Assembly: GCF_918698115.1 (NCBI RefSeq)
Contig: NZ_CAKKLV010000003.1
Location: forward strand, 124,001 to 188,000
Source: Peribacillus sp. Bi96
GTDB taxonomy: Bacteria; Bacillota; Bacilli; Bacillales; DSM-1321
DNA length: 64,000 nt
Direction of reading: 5' to 3'
Part shown: piece by piece, positions 17,305-26,680 of the stretch
Numbering within the stretch: position 1 is the stretch's first letter
Layout: every line of letters starts with the position of its first letter
Position numbers and translations under genes: made by a program
The notes under the pieces: model-generated
The model's input: the letters and a program-made list of their open reading frames with translations, nothing else
Told to the model about the DNA's origin: nothing
The model's database searches: none

Positions 17305-18078
17305 TCACGATATCACTTGTAATGTCAGTTTCCCCAGTTCACCGTAATCTGCTATAATTTCATCGTTTGCCTGTATGGAAACGGCATCTGTAATCCCACC
17401 TACTAAAACAATCATTCCAGCCTGAATGGAAAGTCCTTCACGACTAATCATTTTTACAAGTTCGACAATGGAATGAATCGGATGATCGAGTACAGCTTCC
17501 CCACGACCCCTCTTTTGTATTTCACCATTTTGATAAAGCGTAACTTCTGCTTGAGCCCAGTCCGTGTGATATGGTGAATAAGCTTGATTGCTAAGCAGAA
17601 TTTTGGCTGAAGATGCGTTATCCGCTACTACATCTGTAAGTGTAAAGGAAAAATTTTTATAACGGCTGTCAATAACCTCTAAAGCAAGAAATACACATTC
17701 TACAGCCGGCCAGACATCTTTCGCCGTTATATTTGCACCTTTCAATTCTTCTTTAAACAAAAAAGCAAATTCGGGTTCCACTCTCGGATGAATGAATTCC
17801 CCAACTTTTAAGACTGGTTTAGTTAGTTCCATGGCAGATGTCAACCTGCCATAGATCGCTTCCTCCACTCCTACTTGCTGTTGTTTGGCTTTGCTCGTCA
17901 AGCCCATCTTCCACCCGATGAATTTGTTATCACCGGTGATCGTCTCATTTATGCTCAGCTTCTGAATTTCATAGGCTTGATTTACTGTGAGTTCAGGATT
18001 GGATAATGTAAGCTTATCCATTTCACGGCCATTTTTTTGCGATTCGGCTACCCTTTTTGCTAGTTGAACTAGTTCCAT
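17305..18078 (-). CDS. 2-keto-4-pentenoate hydratase / 4-oxalocrotonate decarboxylase family (copy 1)
   Basis: A 257-residue member of the fumarylacetoacetase-like MhpD/DmpE/DmpH family: IGWKMGLTSKAKQQQVGV (about 52-70), HPRVEPEFAFLF with the metal-binding Glu residues, and DNASSAKILL. Two paralogues in this operon can divide the 4-oxalocrotonate decarboxylase and 2-oxopent-4-enoate hydratase steps; adjacency to the aldolase, which it overlaps by 10 nt, slightly favours hydratase here, but the families are too similar to be sure. Confidence 0.85.
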   Translation of the reverse strand: MELVQLAKRVAESQKNGREMDKLTLSNPELTVNQAYEIQKLSINETITGDNKFIGWKMGLTSKAKQQQVGVEEAIYGRLTSAMELTKPVLKVGEFIHPRVEPEFAFLFKEELKGANITAKDVWPAVECVFLALEVIDSRYKNFSFTLTDVVADNASSAKILLSNQAYSPYHTDWAQAEVTLYQNGEIQKRGRGEAVLDHPIHSIVELVKMISREGLSIQAGMIVLVGGITDAVSIQANDEIIADYGELGKLTLQVIS

Positions 18079-19094
18079 CTCATAGTCCCTTCTTTCTGCA
18101 ATGCCATTTGCTTTGCTACTTCAATAATCGTATCTTCCTGTCCGCCAACGACTTTTTGCCGACCAAGCTCCATCAAAATATCCCGAGCGTCCACTCCATA
18201 CTTTTTCGACGCTTTATTTGCATGCAATAAAAAGCTGGAGTAAACGCCACTATAGCCCATGATTAAACTCGAGTCTGTTATTTCCTGGGGCTTGGGCATG
18301 ATTGTATCTCCAACCTCCTCCGAAAGATCAAGCATTTTATATAAGTCAATATCAGTACGGATACCCAGCCTATCCAGCACGGCAACAAGCACTTCCGTCT
18401 GGGTATTACCAGCTCCTGCACCGAGACAGCGGATGCTGCCATCAATTCGATTCGCCCCCTCTTCAATTGCTACAAGTGAATTTGCCACAGCGAGCGATAA
18501 GTTATTGTGAGCATGAAAACCGATATCGATATTCAGGTTTGTTTTTAATAAATTGATCCGCGTCTTCACATCTTGGGGCAAAAAAGATCCTGCTGAATCA
18601 ACAACGTATACAGCATCGGCTCCATAGGATTCCATTAAGTAGGCTTGCTCAAGAAGTTTTTCTGGTGATGCCATGTGAGACATCATTAAAAACCCGATTG
18701 CTTCCATCCCGAGATGTTTCGCAGCTTCCAGATGTTGCTTTGATACATCCGCTTCAGTAACATGTGTTGCGATGCGCGCCATTTTGGCGCCTACATCAGC
18801 TGCTTCTCTTAAATGATCAATTGTCCCTATACCAGGAATTAAAAGCACTGAAATAGCGGATTCGCCGGCCACCTCAACAGCCGCTTCAACTAATTCAATA
18901 TCATTCACTTTTGAGAAACCATATTGCAAGGATGATCCGCCTAGGCCATCTCCATGGGACACTTCAATATAAGGGACACCTGCAGCACTAAGTTTCCCTG
19001 TCAGGTTCTTTACTTGTTCGATCGTATATTGATGTGCCACTACATGACTCCCATCCCGCAAAGCCACTTCCGTTACTAATACATCTCTATCCAA
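18069..19094 (-). CDS. 4-hydroxy-2-oxovalerate aldolase (TTG start)
   Basis: A 341-residue DmpG/MhpE-type aldolase cleaving 4-hydroxy-2-oxovalerate into pyruvate and acetaldehyde. Seen: VALRDGSHVVAHQYT (catalytic Arg/Asp/His region, residues 10-24), the metal-binding GFHAHNNLSLAVANS (about 196-210) and a C-terminal DmpG-like communication domain. GGTGGGG precedes a TTG start. It partners the adjacent acetaldehyde dehydrogenase, with which DmpG enzymes channel acetaldehyde. Confidence 0.94.
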   Translation of the reverse strand: MDRDVLVTEVALRDGSHVVAHQYTIEQVKNLTGKLSAAGVPYIEVSHGDGLGGSSLQYGFSKVNDIELVEAAVEVAGESAISVLLIPGIGTIDHLREAADVGAKMARIATHVTEADVSKQHLEAAKHLGMEAIGFLMMSHMASPEKLLEQAYLMESYGADAVYVVDSAGSFLPQDVKTRINLLKTNLNIDIGFHAHNNLSLAVANSLVAIEEGANRIDGSIRCLGAGAGNTQTEVLVAVLDRLGIRTDIDLYKMLDLSEEVGDTIMPKPQEITDSSLIMGYSGVYSSFLLHANKASKKYGVDARDILMELGRQKVVGGQEDTIIEVAKQMALQKEGTMRWN

Positions 19095-19128
19095 ATGAAC
19101 CCCACCTTTACCACTTCAATTTTCTTTT

Positions 19129-20013
19129 TCAAACATAACTTTTGAAATGGTTTTTCGCCATTTCTTCCCCTACTTTTACAGCTGAAGCCGTCATTATATC
19201 CAAATTACCTGCATAAACGGGAAGATAATCTCCCAACCCTCTCACTTCCAGAAATACTGTTATTTGTCTCCCATCAATTATCGGCTCTGTCTTCAGACGG
19301 TATCCAGGCACATATTCAGAAACTTTTTCCACCATCTTATAAATGGATGTTATTACCGCTTTCTCATCAAAAGAATCTGACTGAAGCAGACAGTGAATGG
19401 TATCCCTCATAATGAGTGGCGGTTCGGCAGGATTTAGCAGAATGATAGCCTTTCCCTTTTTCGCTCCACCCACCTGCTCTAGGGCCCTTGCAGTCGTTTG
19501 TGTGAACTCATCAATATTAGCCCGAGTTCCGGGACCGGCACTCCTGCTTGAAATTGTCGCGATTATTTCGGCATATTCGACCTGGGACACTTGACTGATC
19601 GCATGAACAATTGGGATTGTCGCCTGACCGCCGCATGTAATCATATTAACTTCCATTTCATTCAGATTTTTCTGTAAATTAACAGAAGGAACAACAAAGG
19701 GTCCGATCGCGGCCGGTGTCAAATCTATGACCTTTTTATTCAGCTTTTTCAGGGCTTCATAGTGAATCATCACGTGAGCCTTCGCGGATGTGGCATCATA
19801 CAAAATGTCTGCAAGCTCCGGATGTTCCAAAAATCCATCCAGGCCATTTGCAATGATATGATGTCCGTGCGATCTAGCCCTTATCAAACCCTCTGAATCC
19901 TTATCGATACCAATCATTACCGACATTTCGAGAACATCCGATCGATGAATTTTCATCATTAAGTCCGTCCCGATATTCCCTGATCCAATAATGCCTACTT
20001 TTAGTTTTTTCAT
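19129..20013 (-). CDS. Acetaldehyde dehydrogenase (acetylating)
   Basis: A 294-residue DmpF/MhpF-type enzyme that oxidises acetaldehyde with NAD and CoA to acetyl-CoA. The N-terminal Rossmann motif is [13 protein letters not shown] (8-20); the catalytic cysteine is in [11 protein letters not shown] (about 129-139). AAAGGAG lies upstream of ATG. Together with the aldolase it forms the terminal complex of meta-cleavage pathways. Confidence 0.95.
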   Translation of the reverse strand: MKKLKVGIIGSGNIGTDLMMKIHRSDVLEMSVMIGIDKDSEGLIRARSHGHHIIANGLDGFLEHPELADILYDATSAKAHVMIHYEALKKLNKKVIDLTPAAIGPFVVPSVNLQKNLNEMEVNMITCGGQATIPIVHAISQVSQVEYAEIIATISSRSAGPGTRANIDEFTQTTARALEQVGGAKKGKAIILLNPAEPPLIMRDTIHCLLQSDSFDEKAVITSIYKMVEKVSEYVPGYRLKTEPIIDGRQITVFLEVRGLGDYLPVYAGNLDIMTASAVKVGEEMAKNHFKSYV

Positions 20014-20031
20014 GGCAGTTGGGCTCCTTTC

Positions 20032-20814
20032 TCACTTAAAATATACCGATACCTTCCCTAACTTTTCTCCAAAGTCAGCAGAAAAATGGTCACCAGCTTT
20101 CGCTTCGATTGCGGCGGATAGTGCACCGGATAAGATGACTTCACCAGCATTCAATGAACCATTAAACCCATGAAGTTTATTGGCAAGCCAGGCTACACAT
20201 GCTGCTGGATTTCCCAGTACTGCCTCACCTGTTCCTTGGTTCATGAAATCCCCATTTTTATATAGGCTCATTTGGACGGAAGGGAGGTCGATATCACTTA
20301 ATTGAATTTTGCGATTTCCCAGTATATATAAGCCGGATGAGGCATTATCCGCCACAGTGTCCGGAAGTTTAATCTTCCAGTCCATCACCCGGCTATCAAC
20401 CACTTCGATCGAAGCAACCACATAATCCGTGGCATCGATTACATCATCAACTGTAATATTGGGACCATGCAGATCCTTCTTTAAAATAAAAGCTACTTCT
20501 GCCTCCACTTTCGGTTGAATCAATCGTGAACTGGAAATGCGGCCATCATTCTCCACCTTCATCCCATCCAGTAAATGTCCGTAATCTGGTTCATTGACTC
20601 CCAGAACTTCCTGCATAGCCTTTGAAGTCAAGCCTATTTTCTTTCCCGATACTTCCAGACCGGACTGGATTTTCCTTCGAATCGTTTCAAGCTGAATTTG
20701 GTAGGCATCCTCCACGTCCAAATCTGGAATTTCACTGGTGGGGGCCAATATTCCGATTCCTGTTTTTTCCGCTTTCAAAAACCTAGCAGACCATTCTGTT
20801 AAACTAGCGTTCAT
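20032..20814 (-). CDS. 2-keto-4-pentenoate hydratase / 4-oxalocrotonate decarboxylase family (copy 2)
   Basis: A 260-residue paralogue of the 17305-18078 protein: GKKIGLTSKAMQEVLGVNEP (about 57-76), QPKVEAEVAFIL with the metal-ligand glutamates and DNASSGLYILG. Placed directly after the semialdehyde dehydrogenase, it is the better candidate for 4-oxalocrotonate (2-oxohex-3-enedioate) decarboxylase, but the assignment between the copies is inference. GGAGG is 8 nt upstream of ATG. Confidence 0.85.
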   Translation of the reverse strand: MNASLTEWSARFLKAEKTGIGILAPTSEIPDLDVEDAYQIQLETIRRKIQSGLEVSGKKIGLTSKAMQEVLGVNEPDYGHLLDGMKVENDGRISSSRLIQPKVEAEVAFILKKDLHGPNITVDDVIDATDYVVASIEVVDSRVMDWKIKLPDTVADNASSGLYILGNRKIQLSDIDLPSVQMSLYKNGDFMNQGTGEAVLGNPAACVAWLANKLHGFNGSLNAGEVILSGALSAAIEAKAGDHFSADFGEKLGKVSVYFK

Positions 20815-20831
20815 GATGCTTTCCTCCGTCC

Positions 20832-22307
20832 TTATAATTTAATCGTGACATTAGACAATTCACTGTAAAATTCGAAGCTATGCGCTCCACCTTCACGACC
20901 TATGCCACTTTGTTTCATGCCTCCAAAAGGTGTGCGCAAATCACGCAAATACCAGGTATTCACCCAGATAATGCCCGCTTCTATTTTAGAAGCAACACGA
21001 TGCGCTCTCCTTAAATCATTGGTCCAGATCGTTGCCCCCAGTCCGTAATGAGTGTCATTAGCGTGCTCTAGTACCTCTTCTTCCGTTTCAAAAGGCATGA
21101 CCGTTACAACAGGACCAAAAATTTCTTCCCGTACGCAACGGGATTCACGAGTAACTCCGGCAATAATTGTCGGTTCAATGAAAAATCCTTTTTCAAACTG
21201 TTCGGCTCTTTTTCCTCCGGTTAATATTTTCGCCCCTTCTTCTTTCGCCAGATCAATGTAACTCATCACTTTTTGATAATGCTCTTTTCCTATTACAGCT
21301 CCTACTTCCGTTTCGGTATCAAACGGATCCCCGACTTTTAATTTTTCTGTTCGCGCGACCATTTTTTCAAGGAATTCGTCATACAATTCTTGCTGAACAT
21401 AGATACGTGATCCACATAAACAAACTTCACCTTGGTTCATGAAGCTTGATTTCAAAGTCGTTTCGATAACTTCATCAAGATTCGAGTCTGCAAACACAAT
21501 ATTGGGATTTTTCCCGCCCAGTTCAAAAGAGATTTTTTTCAATGTAGGTGCAGCAGCTTTCATAATCGCTGTTCCCGTTTTAGTTTCCCCTGTAAATGTT
21601 ATCGCATCGACGTCCGGATGTTCGCTTAGAGCAGCTCCGGCTGAATTTACACCATATCCATGCACAAGGTTGACAACTCCATCGGGAACTCCCGCTTCCT
21701 TACATATTTCCATTAACTTTGTCGCTGTCATCGGTGTCAGTTCAGCTGGTTTCATAACCGCTGTATTGCCAGCTGCCAGGCATGGTGCCAATTTCCATGT
21801 CAACAATAGCAAAGGTAAATTCCAAGGATTGATCATCCCTACCACACCTACTGGTCGCCTAATCGAATAATGAAGGGCAATGTTGTTCTGATTGAAGGAT
21901 TCATTACCAAGTGTAGTGATATAGTCCGCAAAAAAGTGGAAATTGTGAGCTGCACGTTTGATGTCCATTTCCAGTGCAAGGCTGTATGGTTTCCCTGTAT
22001 CTAGGGTTTCCAACATTGTCAGTTCTTCTTTCTTTTCCAAAATGAGATCGCCGATTCTCCGTAGAACCGCGGAGCGTTCATTATCGGTAAAAGATTTCCA
22101 ATGACCCTTAAGTGCATGTCTTGCTGCTGAAACAGCCAGATTCACCTCCACTTTTCCTCCTTCTGCAACCCATCCAAGTTTTTCTTCCGTTGCGGGATTG
22201 ATATTGTCAAAGGTTTTTGATCGATTTGGATTCAGGAATTCCCCATTAATAAAGTGCCGGCAATCTATTGATTTAGCTGTATTTATACTATCTTTTGCTG
22301 CTTGCAT
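20832..22307 (-). CDS. 2-aminomuconate (2-hydroxymuconate) semialdehyde dehydrogenase
   Basis: An aldehyde dehydrogenase of 491 residues from the ATG chosen here; an in-frame ATG two codons earlier overlaps the GAGAGGG ribosome-binding site. Seen: NAD-site residues in GMINPWNLPLLLLTWK, GETKTG, the catalytic Glu in FELGGKNPN and the catalytic Cys in NQGEVCLCGSR. Between the decarboxylase-type and deaminase genes it most likely oxidises 2-aminomuconate 6-semialdehyde to 2-aminomuconate. DmpC-type 2-hydroxymuconic semialdehyde dehydrogenase is the alternative. Confidence 0.88.
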   Translation of the reverse strand: MQAAKDSINTAKSIDCRHFINGEFLNPNRSKTFDNINPATEEKLGWVAEGGKVEVNLAVSAARHALKGHWKSFTDNERSAVLRRIGDLILEKKEELTMLETLDTGKPYSLALEMDIKRAAHNFHFFADYITTLGNESFNQNNIALHYSIRRPVGVVGMINPWNLPLLLLTWKLAPCLAAGNTAVMKPAELTPMTATKLMEICKEAGVPDGVVNLVHGYGVNSAGAALSEHPDVDAITFTGETKTGTAIMKAAAPTLKKISFELGGKNPNIVFADSNLDEVIETTLKSSFMNQGEVCLCGSRIYVQQELYDEFLEKMVARTEKLKVGDPFDTETEVGAVIGKEHYQKVMSYIDLAKEEGAKILTGGKRAEQFEKGFFIEPTIIAGVTRESRCVREEIFGPVVTVMPFETEEEVLEHANDTHYGLGATIWTNDLRRAHRVASKIEAGIIWVNTWYLRDLRTPFGGMKQSGIGREGGAHSFEFYSELSNVTIKL

Positions 22308-22352
22308 GAACATCCCTCTCCCTTTATTGAGACAATGGCTCAGTCAAGTGCC

Positions 22353-22814
22353 TCAATCTTGTATTTCCACAATCATTTCAATTTCAATTGCTGTGTTATT
22401 TGGAAGCTGGGACATTCCCACTGCTGACCGAGCATGTCTACCCCTCTCACCAAACACGGCAACAAGCAGGTCTGATGCGCCATTCAATACTTTGGGCTGT
22501 CCTGTGAAATTTTCTGCAGAATTAACCATGCCTAGAATTTTGATTACCCTCTTCACTTTGGATAGTTCTCCAAGCTCGTCCTTCAGCACCCGCAGAAGAT
22601 TAATCATTGACTGCCTCGCTGCCTGATACCCTTCTTCTTCCGTCAGCTCAATGCCAAGCTTGCCGTGATAATCATCGACACCTTGTCCGGATGTGAAAAT
22701 CAAATTTCCCACCCTGACGTGGCTGACATAGTTACCGACCGCTTCCCTTGGCGGCTCAAGCTTGATTCCAAGTTCCTCAAGTACTTGTTCTGGTGCTTTA
22801 ATCTGTTTTTCCAT
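22353..22814 (-). CDS. RidA-family protein, probable 2-aminomuconate deaminase
   Basis: A 153-residue member of the YjgF/YER057c/UK114 family: NLIFTSGQGVDD, the mid-region MINLLRVLKDELGELSKVKRV and a GMSQLPNNTAIEIEMIVEI end. Single-domain RidA relatives serve as 2-aminomuconate deaminase in aminophenol and 3-hydroxyanthranilate pathways, releasing ammonia to give 4-oxalocrotonate. The operon context supports that role; a general enamine deaminase is the fallback. It overlaps the decarboxylase gene by 17 nt and has GAGGGGAG upstream. Confidence 0.85.
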   Translation of the reverse strand: MEKQIKAPEQVLEELGIKLEPPREAVGNYVSHVRVGNLIFTSGQGVDDYHGKLGIELTEEEGYQAARQSMINLLRVLKDELGELSKVKRVIKILGMVNSAENFTGQPKVLNGASDLLVAVFGERGRHARSAVGMSQLPNNTAIEIEMIVEIQD

Positions 22815-23817
22815 GCTTCTCCCCTCGCGATTCCAAATTTAAAAACCTCAATGCATTTCCCCCTAGTAGATTCGCTTTCACTTCATCTGAAAGATTTAGA
22901 GTGTCATCAATCACTTTACCTGGAGGATTTTCTCTCAATAAAAATGGATAGTCGGAACCCATCAGCACTTTCTTATATCCAAAACGGTCAATCAAATACT
23001 GAATATTCCGGGTATCATAGTTCAGGGAATCGAAATAAAACTTTTGTGCATAATGGCTTGGTGGCATGGATGTTTTTCTTAAATCAGGCCATACTTCCCA
23101 TCCCTGATCAATCCGCGGTAAAATATATGGAAATGAGCCCCCGCCATGTGCAAAACAGAGTTTCAGATCCGGGAACTTTTCCATTACGCCACTCCATAAA
23201 ATGCTTGCTGCCGCCAATGCCGTTTCACTCGGCATTGCGATTGTATACATCAGGTTATGCCGTTCCGTTCGGTCTTTTGCCATAGTCTCCCATGGGTGTA
23301 TAAACAGAGGGACATTCCATTTTTCAGCCATCTGGAAGAATTCCAATAAAACAGGGGAATCTAAATTTTCCCCGTTTACGTTAGTACCGATCTCGATCCC
23401 CGCCAGACCAAGTTCAAATTTACATCGTTCCATTTCGCCAATTGCCACTTTCAAATCCTGAAGCGGTACAGTACCAAGGCCGATGAACCTGTCTGGATGC
23501 CTGTTCACAGTCTCGGCAATAAAATCATTCTGGAACTTGGACATGTATAGTGCCTGATCTATAGGCGCCCAGTATGAAAATGTCACCGGCACCGGCGAGA
23601 GCACCTGCATATCGACTCCTTCGGCATCCATATCCTGAATGCGTTTTTCCGGGTCCCATACCTGGTCAGTCACTTTCCTGAACAGCTTTCCGCTTACCAT
23701 GATATCAGCCCCGCATGAACATTTCCGCTGCAGCACCGGCCAGCGGCCCTGACCAAATTCACCCGTTAAGTCCGGCAAGTCCAATGGAAGAATATGTGTA
23801 TGGAAATCTACTCGCAT
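22798..23817 (-). CDS. 2-amino-3-carboxymuconate 6-semialdehyde decarboxylase (ACMSD)
   Basis: A 339-residue amidohydrolase-fold, metal-dependent decarboxylase. Metal ligands: VDFHTHILP near the N-terminus (HxH), His in IHPWETM (about 176), His in FAHGGGSFPY (about 225) and Asp in MGSDYPF. It converts the unstable 3HAO product to 2-aminomuconate semialdehyde. The ATG lies inside the 3' end of the dioxygenase gene (10-nt overlap), indicating coupling; a TTG two codons earlier is possible. Confidence 0.92.
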   Translation of the reverse strand: MRVDFHTHILPLDLPDLTGEFGQGRWPVLQRKCSCGADIMVSGKLFRKVTDQVWDPEKRIQDMDAEGVDMQVLSPVPVTFSYWAPIDQALYMSKFQNDFIAETVNRHPDRFIGLGTVPLQDLKVAIGEMERCKFELGLAGIEIGTNVNGENLDSPVLLEFFQMAEKWNVPLFIHPWETMAKDRTERHNLMYTIAMPSETALAAASILWSGVMEKFPDLKLCFAHGGGSFPYILPRIDQGWEVWPDLRKTSMPPSHYAQKFYFDSLNYDTRNIQYLIDRFGYKKVLMGSDYPFLLRENPPGKVIDDTLNLSDEVKANLLGGNALRFLNLESRGEKHGKTD

Positions 23818-24368
23818 TTCCAAGTCTCAACGTTTTCTGACATGACATGACCGCATTCATGACAGGTGCGAAGTTCCTTGTTTCTGTTGAAAGCCTCAAT
23901 GGCTTCTTTCACCTGGACCTCAATATTCGTCAATTGGATCGTAACTTTGTGCATCTCATGGTTACAATTCCCGCAGAACCAAACAAAATCTTCAAGCTCA
24001 TCTTTCGCACGCTTTCGCTCTATGACAATGCCGTAAGTATCCGATACACGGTGAGGGGAATGAGGTACATCAGCTGGCAGCATAAACATTTCCCCTTCTT
24101 TCACCTCAACTACTTCGCGTTCGCCGTTTTGATTGATGCATTCAACATAGCAGGAACCTTTTATCTGATAAAATAACTCGTCAGAAGGGTCTACATGAAA
24201 ATCACGCCGATAATTCGGCCCCCCAAGAAGCATGACAATGAATTCGGAATCTTCCCAAAGCACTTTATTATTAACCGGCGGTTTCAATAAATTTTTATTG
24301 TCTTCAATAACTTTCATTACGTTTAATGACCTAGCCTGTAATTTTGCAGATTGAGCATATCCTTTCAT
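23808..24368 (-). CDS. 3-hydroxyanthranilate 3,4-dioxygenase
   Basis: A 186-residue cupin dioxygenase opening the ring of 3-hydroxyanthranilate. Catalytic iron ligands are evident in FHVDPSDELFYQ (His and Glu) and DVPHSPHR (His). A C-terminal rubredoxin-like site is formed by CGNC and CHEC plus the final cysteine, as in bacterial 3HAO enzymes. I start at ATG 24368, 9 nt after GGGAGGT; the longer frame lacks a ribosome-binding site. It names the pathway's central metabolite. Confidence 0.93.
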   Translation of the reverse strand: MKGYAQSAKLQARSLNVMKVIEDNKNLLKPPVNNKVLWEDSEFIVMLLGGPNYRRDFHVDPSDELFYQIKGSCYVECINQNGEREVVEVKEGEMFMLPADVPHSPHRVSDTYGIVIERKRAKDELEDFVWFCGNCNHEMHKVTIQLTNIEVQVKEAIEAFNRNKELRTCHECGHVMSENVETWKCE

Positions 24369-24412
24369 AAATAAACTACCTCCCGTTTCAGTTTTTGTAA
24401 TAGTCAAAAAAT

Positions 24413-25162
24413 TTACATTAATGACATATAACCGACTTGCTTTGATATCATTTGTGCCGAACGAATCACCGACTGAATAATTCTCGTTTTTTCTTTCCCA
24501 ATCATATAATTTCGCTCACCGACAAGGTTAAGGGCAGCTATAACTTGGCCATTGTAGGATTTAATGGGGGCAGCAACACCATATAACCCAAAATCATTTT
24601 CATCATCACTAATCGCATATCCTTGTTTGCGGACGGCCATTAATTCTTCATTCAATTGGTTAATGCACGTTATCGTATTTGTTGAGTGCTTCAATAGCCC
24701 TTTTGCAAGCGTAGGCTGAATAAAGGATGGGTTAAAGGCAAGTAATACTTTTCCGCTGCTCGTACAATGAGCTGGTTTTCTTGCTCCTATATATGTGGTT
24801 ATGTGCTCAGCATGAGGGGACGACATTTTCATCACAAATCTGACTTCGCCTTCGTGAAACATACCAATGTGAGAATTCCCTCTAAATTGCAGGACAAGAT
24901 TACTTATGATCGGACCTGCCTCATAATGAATATCCTGCTGATACATGACTTTACTGCTCCACTCAAGTAACTTCCATCCAAGTCGGTATTTTCGATCTTT
25001 GACTTGAATCAGCATCCCTTCCTTACACATCGTTTTCACTAGATGATGAGTTGAGCTTGGACTCATATTCAATTTTTCAGCGATTTCCTTATTTCCAAGT
25101 GAGGGTTCTTCATTAGTGAATAAATCAAGTATCTTTATTACCTTCTCAACGGACGAAATCAT
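24413..25162 (-). CDS. IclR-family transcriptional regulator
   Basis: A 249-residue regulator: N-terminal winged helix (VEKVIKILDLFTNEEPSLGN, then SPSSTHHLVKTM as recognition helix) and a C-terminal IclR effector domain (HCTSSGKVLLAF, GVAAPIKSYNGQVIAALNLVG). Encoded inside the catabolic operon between the oxygenase and 3HAO genes, so it probably controls its own operon. A perfect palindrome at 27065-27081 is a candidate binding site. The effector is unknown. Confidence 0.9.
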   Translation of the reverse strand: MISSVEKVIKILDLFTNEEPSLGNKEIAEKLNMSPSSTHHLVKTMCKEGMLIQVKDRKYRLGWKLLEWSSKVMYQQDIHYEAGPIISNLVLQFRGNSHIGMFHEGEVRFVMKMSSPHAEHITTYIGARKPAHCTSSGKVLLAFNPSFIQPTLAKGLLKHSTNTITCINQLNEELMAVRKQGYAISDDENDFGLYGVAAPIKSYNGQVIAALNLVGERNYMIGKEKTRIIQSVIRSAQMISKQVGYMSLM

Positions 25163-25193
25163 GTCGCCCCCCCTCCCTATTCAACTATTAAAA

Positions 25194-26675
25194 TTACTGG
25201 TTAACTGCATCGATGGCTACTTTCACCGATTTGTTAAGCACTTCATCGACCATGGTAAACTTCTTGTTTTTCTTATATTTATTATAAAAAATGGCCCTTT
25301 TCCGAACTGGATCACCCGTGTAATAACGCTCGTATTGAAGGAGGCGCTGACCAAATGCTTCCCCGCATAAATCCCATGCAAGTTTAAACACCCTTACCCG
25401 CTCTTCTGCTGAAACTCCGCTACGTCCTCCATAATATTTATCGATATCACGGCGCAATTCCGGATTATCAAAGTCGGCCCCTGTCGGTGACATCAACAGC
25501 CCTCCAGCTCCAATGGTCTGGATAACCTCTATGGCACGGGGATACATCTCCGGAAGGAAACCCCTAATCGTTTCCAATGCATCCGGATTTGGCCGGGCCT
25601 CACCGTATTCATTAATCGTGTACTCATATTCCGCTACCCGGAGCAATGAACGGATGACTTCGACGGATTGAACAAGTTCACCCAAATCACGCTGTACATG
25701 CAGGAATCCATCGACTCCGATAGAGTCTGCCACTTTACAAGCGACTTCAACTGCAAATGCCAGTTTTATATATCCACGCACTCCTGATTGGTGAGCAGGC
25801 TGTTCAGCAATTCCCGTCATTGGATACAAGCGGTTTGCCGCCTCCACATTGTTGTATAAAAAGACACGATCCCAGGGAACCAGGACATCATTAAATACAA
25901 GCATGGCATCCATTTCCTCATAACGGGAGGCCAGTGGATGGTCGAACATCGAACGTGTTCCGTCCTGCATTGGTTCCCGGCAAATTATGCGCAGTCCAGG
26001 CGTATCGATCGGCAGGGCAAATGCTACCGCATGACGTTCATCTCCTGGTGTGAATCCAGGAAAAGAATAGATAATCACCTCATCCGTAATGGGCGCCAGG
26101 GTGGCTAACATCTTTGCACCTCGGACCAATATCCCTTCCTCTTTTTCCTCAACGGTCCCTAAATGGGTATATGTTTCTTTTTGTTCATGTGATTGTTTGC
26201 TTCGATCATTTTGGGGATTAATGATTGCATGCGTTAAGAATAAATCATTGTCACGAATATAGGTATAATAATCCTTTATGTTCTTAGACCAGTCTTTATT
26301 GTATTTATCAAGAAACCAGGAATTATGTGCCATGGAAGTGACTACGACATTTAAAAAATCAGGCGTTCTCCCCATAAGTCCATATGTCATTCTGGCATAC
26401 ACTTCAAATAGTTTACTTCTTTTTTGCAAATCTTCAGATGTCTTAGGGAATAAGAAAGCATTGTTAACACGTTCTCCGGTTTCTTTACAAATGTGGGTGA
26501 TTTCATCTTGATATTCCGGGTCATGTTGAATGTCATACAACTTCGCAATTTCTTGTATCGGCTGTTTAAAAATTGGCTCATTATAAATATCCTCAACCAC
26601 TTTTCCACCAAGCCAGACTTCCGGCTTTCTGGATTTAATCCTATTAATATATTCTTCGCCCGTTTTAATGCCCAT
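25194..26675 (-). CDS. HpaB-type flavin-dependent monooxygenase, probable anthranilate 3-monooxygenase
   Basis: A 493-residue oxygenase of the 4-hydroxyphenylacetate 3-monooxygenase (HpaB) family: acyl-CoA-dehydrogenase-like fold, [14 protein letters not shown] (about 91-104), [13 protein letters not shown] (about 150-162), [19 protein letters not shown] near the C-terminus. HpaB enzymes use FADH2 from a separate reductase. With 3HAO next door, the likely reaction is hydroxylation of anthranilate to 3-hydroxyanthranilate; I recall an HpaB-like anthranilate hydroxylase in Geobacillus. The dedicated reductase gene just upstream is a pseudogene. Substrate is inferred. Confidence 0.85.
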   Translation of the reverse strand: MGIKTGEEYINRIKSRKPEVWLGGKVVEDIYNEPIFKQPIQEIAKLYDIQHDPEYQDEITHICKETGERVNNAFLFPKTSEDLQKRSKLFEVYARMTYGLMGRTPDFLNVVVTSMAHNSWFLDKYNKDWSKNIKDYYTYIRDNDLFLTHAIINPQNDRSKQSHEQKETYTHLGTVEEKEEGILVRGAKMLATLAPITDEVIIYSFPGFTPGDERHAVAFALPIDTPGLRIICREPMQDGTRSMFDHPLASRYEEMDAMLVFNDVLVPWDRVFLYNNVEAANRLYPMTGIAEQPAHQSGVRGYIKLAFAVEVACKVADSIGVDGFLHVQRDLGELVQSVEVIRSLLRVAEYEYTINEYGEARPNPDALETIRGFLPEMYPRAIEVIQTIGAGGLLMSPTGADFDNPELRRDIDKYYGGRSGVSAEERVRVFKLAWDLCGEAFGQRLLQYERYYTGDPVRKRAIFYNKYKKNKKFTMVDEVLNKSVKVAIDAVNQ

Positions 26676-26680
26676 ATTGA